Assembly: GCA_902792905.1 (NCBI GenBank)
Contig: CADBBH010000003.1
Coordinates: forward strand, 124,001-188,000
DNA from: Oscillospiraceae bacterium
Lineage (GTDB): Bacteria > Bacillota > Clostridia > Oscillospirales > Acutalibacteraceae
Length of the DNA: 64,000 bases
Direction of reading: 5' to 3'
Each line of letters opens with the position of its first letter. The first letter of the stretch is position 1. The position numbers and the translations under genes are program-made. Shown here one piece after another: positions 62,177-64,000 of the stretch. The notes under the pieces are model-generated. The model did not search any database and had not been told where the DNA came from. It saw only the letters and a program-made list of their open reading frames with translations.

Positions 62177-63781
62177 ATGCAGGAAGTTATATATAAAGAG
62201 ATTAAGAAGGTTACCGGATTCAATAATCCGGGCAGCAGTTACAGCCCGATGTTTTCGACAATCGGCCTGTGCGTTTCGCCCAACAGAAACGGCGTGAGCA
62301 ACCTCTGGCTGAGCTACAATTCCGCCACGAGAAGCATATTCAACGAGCTGATAGCTCTTCCCTATCCGCTGAATACCAGGGAATCCAGCATTTACAGATT
62401 GGTTTTCGGATTCAATAAAGGCCGCCTCTCATTCTGGAAAAATGACGGATTCGTCTTTGAATGCGAGGGAGTCGACGAGCTCAGAATGCTGACCTCCGTC
62501 TCATCCGGTACCGCTGATTTATGGAAGGAATCGGACTCCGACAGCGAGTATCTTATCCTTCACGGCTATTCGCTCAATCAGGCGCCCGAGGATCCCGATT
62601 CGGTAGTTCCGTTTATATTCGGAGTGCGCGCAATAAGCGGAAGCATAGACACTTCAGACGGCTATAAAATCAAGGCGGGAGCAGACGGCAAAATTGCCAT
62701 TGCCTGCGATTTTGAGGCACTCAAGGCCACATCGAAGTATGTAAGGAATATTCTTATGACCTCTCCGGCAACGGTCGATGAAGCAGCGCTTCTCTGCCGC
62801 AGATGGCTCAGGAACAATTCCCGCTCATTCGAGTATGAGGCTAAGAACGAAACCGAAATCAAAGCAATTGCCCGCGCGGTCAAGGGTATGCTTTTCAACT
62901 ATTCCAAGGCGCAGGGCTCCCTTGAAAACTGTGTGACGCCGTTCCCCTCAAGAGGAACGAAGGCATATACGTCCGTCTGGGATGTCTTTTTCGGCAATTT
63001 CGGATACGGTCTGCTCGGCACTAACAACAGCAAGGATTTCATCAAGCAGATTGCCCGCAGGTCGAGAGCGGACGGCAAGATTTCCGGAAAGCTCTGCTCT
63101 ACCTATGAAAGCAATGATTACCGCCTCTATCCGCTTTTCGGCAGGGCGATAATCAGAGAGATGGATTTTGATTTCGGCTTCGGCTGGGATGTGCTTCCCG
63201 CGCTCGAGGAGAATAACAAATGGTGGCTGACAGCAAGAATTTCCGATTGCGGGCTGATATTTGAAGAGATTGAAAAGCGACCGGTTATCACTATCGCAGT
63301 CAACGCGTTTTTCCTTGACCAGCTCAGAGCGACCGCGGAGCTCGCGACAATGCTCGGACTCGAGGAAAAGGTTGAAAAATGGACTGAAGATGCGGCCCGC
63401 CTCGAAGAGAATATCATAAAGAATTTTTATGACAAAGAGAATAACGTTTTCAACACCGTTTACTTCAATATTGAAAACGCGACCAGACTCGATGTTGACA
63501 ATTCCGACGAATTTGCGTCATTTGTCCCTCTTTGGGCGGGAATAAATATCGGCGAAGAGAATGCAAAGAATATGGTTGAGAAAATAGTTATTCCCTGCGA
63601 AACCGTAAAACCCGAGCAGACGGCAATCAAGCTGGAAATTCTCAGAAAATACGGTTTTTCGGAGGAATATGACAGGGTTAAAGGTGACTTCCTTAATTCC
63701 TGCGCCGCTCCCGGCACCTTCGATAACAGCCTCGCCTGCGCTCTCTATCTGCATCTGATAAGCGAGGATGAAGAAGTATAA
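62177..63781 (+). CDS. Alpha/alpha-barrel (six-hairpin) glycosidase-like protein
   Basis: 534 residues, no signal peptide. A beta-rich N-terminal part (~1-200) is followed by a helical region (~210-534) typical of six-hairpin glycosidases (GH37/GH63/GH15-like): TSVWDVFFGNFGYGLLG, the hairpin YPLFGRAIIREMDFDFGF, and NKWWLTARISDCGLIFEEIE. I cannot identify the catalytic acids with certainty or assign a GH number. It is cytoplasmic and faces a GH130 phosphorylase, so a mannoside or other beta-linked oligosaccharide is a possible substrate. GAGGAG precedes the ATG. Confidence 0.65.
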   Translation: MQEVIYKEIKKVTGFNNPGSSYSPMFSTIGLCVSPNRNGVSNLWLSYNSATRSIFNELIALPYPLNTRESSIYRLVFGFNKGRLSFWKNDGFVFECEGVDELRMLTSVSSGTADLWKESDSDSEYLILHGYSLNQAPEDPDSVVPFIFGVRAISGSIDTSDGYKIKAGADGKIAIACDFEALKATSKYVRNILMTSPATVDEAALLCRRWLRNNSRSFEYEAKNETEIKAIARAVKGMLFNYSKAQGSLENCVTPFPSRGTKAYTSVWDVFFGNFGYGLLGTNNSKDFIKQIARRSRADGKISGKLCSTYESNDYRLYPLFGRAIIREMDFDFGFGWDVLPALEENNKWWLTARISDCGLIFEEIEKRPVITIAVNAFFLDQLRATAELATMLGLEEKVEKWTEDAARLEENIIKNFYDKENNVFNTVYFNIENATRLDVDNSDEFASFVPLWAGINIGEENAKNMVEKIVIPCETVKPEQTAIKLEILRKYGFSEEYDRVKGDFLNSCAAPGTFDNSLACALYLHLISEDEEV

Positions 63782-63801
63782 AAGCAATTGAATACAGACT
63801 T

Positions 63802-63836
63802 AAAAGGACTTGAGCATCCGCTCAAGTCCTTTATTG
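63802..63836. terminator. Terminator between the glycosidase-like gene and the GH130 gene
   Basis: AAAGGACTTGAGC pairs with GCTCAAGTCCTTT around ATCC; usable from both sides. Confidence 0.85.
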
Positions 63837-63842
63837 TTTGTG

Positions 63843-64000
63843 CTATTTAATCATATCATGCTTCAGAATATAATCAACCGTTTCATCAATTGTTGTGAAA
63901 GCGAGAGCTACCGACGTATCGGCCGCGCCGTAGTAAATCGCGATTCTGCCTGTTTCAGCGTCCGCGAGAGCGGCACAGGGGAAGACGACATTCGGCACAT
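63843..64000 (-). CDS. GH130-family glycoside phosphorylase, C-terminus (partial)
   Basis: About 51 residues up to the TAG at 63843-63845; the gene enters from beyond the right edge. The sequence [20 protein letters not shown], followed by [21 protein letters not shown], matches the end of the five-bladed propeller of GH130 beta-mannosyl phosphorylases. These split beta-mannosides with phosphate to mannose-1-phosphate. The catalytic residues lie outside the window. Confidence 0.85.
   Translation of the reverse strand, partial: VPNVVFPCAALADAETGRIAIYYGAADTSVALAFTTIDETVDYILKHDMIK

Overview
The window reads as the chromosome of an anaerobic, Gram-positive Clostridia-type bacterium, most plausibly an uncultured gut or rumen Oscillospirales-like organism. 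The reasons are near-consensus sigma-A promoters with AGGAGG-type ribosome sites, three T-box leaders, ferredoxin-linked 2-oxoacid metabolism, an EFR1 flavodoxin-ferredoxin, YlmH, a GPH sugar symporter, and a GH3/GH130 glycan-degrading flavour. GC content is moderate (roughly half). The genus cannot be fixed from the sequence alone.

Layout. 1-9.1 kb: end of a membrane transporter, an acyltransferase/XRE-AbrB pair, an FGGY kinase divergent from glyA, a tail-to-tail pair of secreted paralogues, a small membrane protein and a MurD-type ligase. 9.2-13.1 kb: two small orphan proteins, hflX and a large membrane-anchored protein. 13.2-27.2 kb: the highlight, three T-box-controlled transcription units. 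27.2-31.3 kb: HtrA protease and a two-component system. 31.4-43.8 kb: a RAYT transposase with palindromes, then a long leftward run (rmuC, GH3, tandem phosphoesterase, GPH symporter, TetR, RluA, EFR1, galM). 44-49.7 kb: mtnN, then an unusual SCP2-like / class III aminotransferase / split transketolase / SCP2-like cluster. 50-55.6 kb: ylmH, a flavin-reductase-like gene, an amino-acid ABC transporter with a DapF-fold racemase, and a glutaminase-less GMP synthase. 55.7-62 kb: a zinc-ribbon/helical-repeat membrane pair, YifB, a GIY-YIG gene bracketed by 57-bp inverted repeats, rfbC and rfbA. 62.1-64 kb: an alpha/alpha-barrel glycosidase-like protein convergent with the end of a GH130 phosphorylase.

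Main system. The 13.2-27.2 kb region holds three acyl-CoA ligases, each led by its own T-box. The specifier codons read as CTC (Leu), ATC (Ile) and GTA (Val). The last unit continues into a branched-chain aminotransferase, a MinD/ParA-like ATPase and a four-subunit 2-oxoacid:ferredoxin oxidoreductase. T-boxes switch genes on when the cognate tRNA is uncharged, so this set looks biosynthetic. I infer that branched-chain acids (isovalerate, 2-methylbutyrate, isobutyrate) are activated to CoA esters, reductively carboxylated to 2-oxoacids and transaminated to Leu, Ile and Val. No acetohydroxyacid synthase, IlvC, IlvD or LeuBCD gene lies in the window. Novel elements are an isopropylmalate-synthase-like protein that lacks the catalytic motifs but keeps the leucine-binding domain, a TIM-barrel/ligase fusion, and two XRE-cupin-ligase fusions.

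Second candidate system. The 44.8-49.7 kb operon pairs two lipid-carrier-like (SCP2-type) proteins with a class III aminotransferase and a two-chain transketolase behind one promoter and a perfect operator-like inverted repeat. I recognise no described pathway with this composition.
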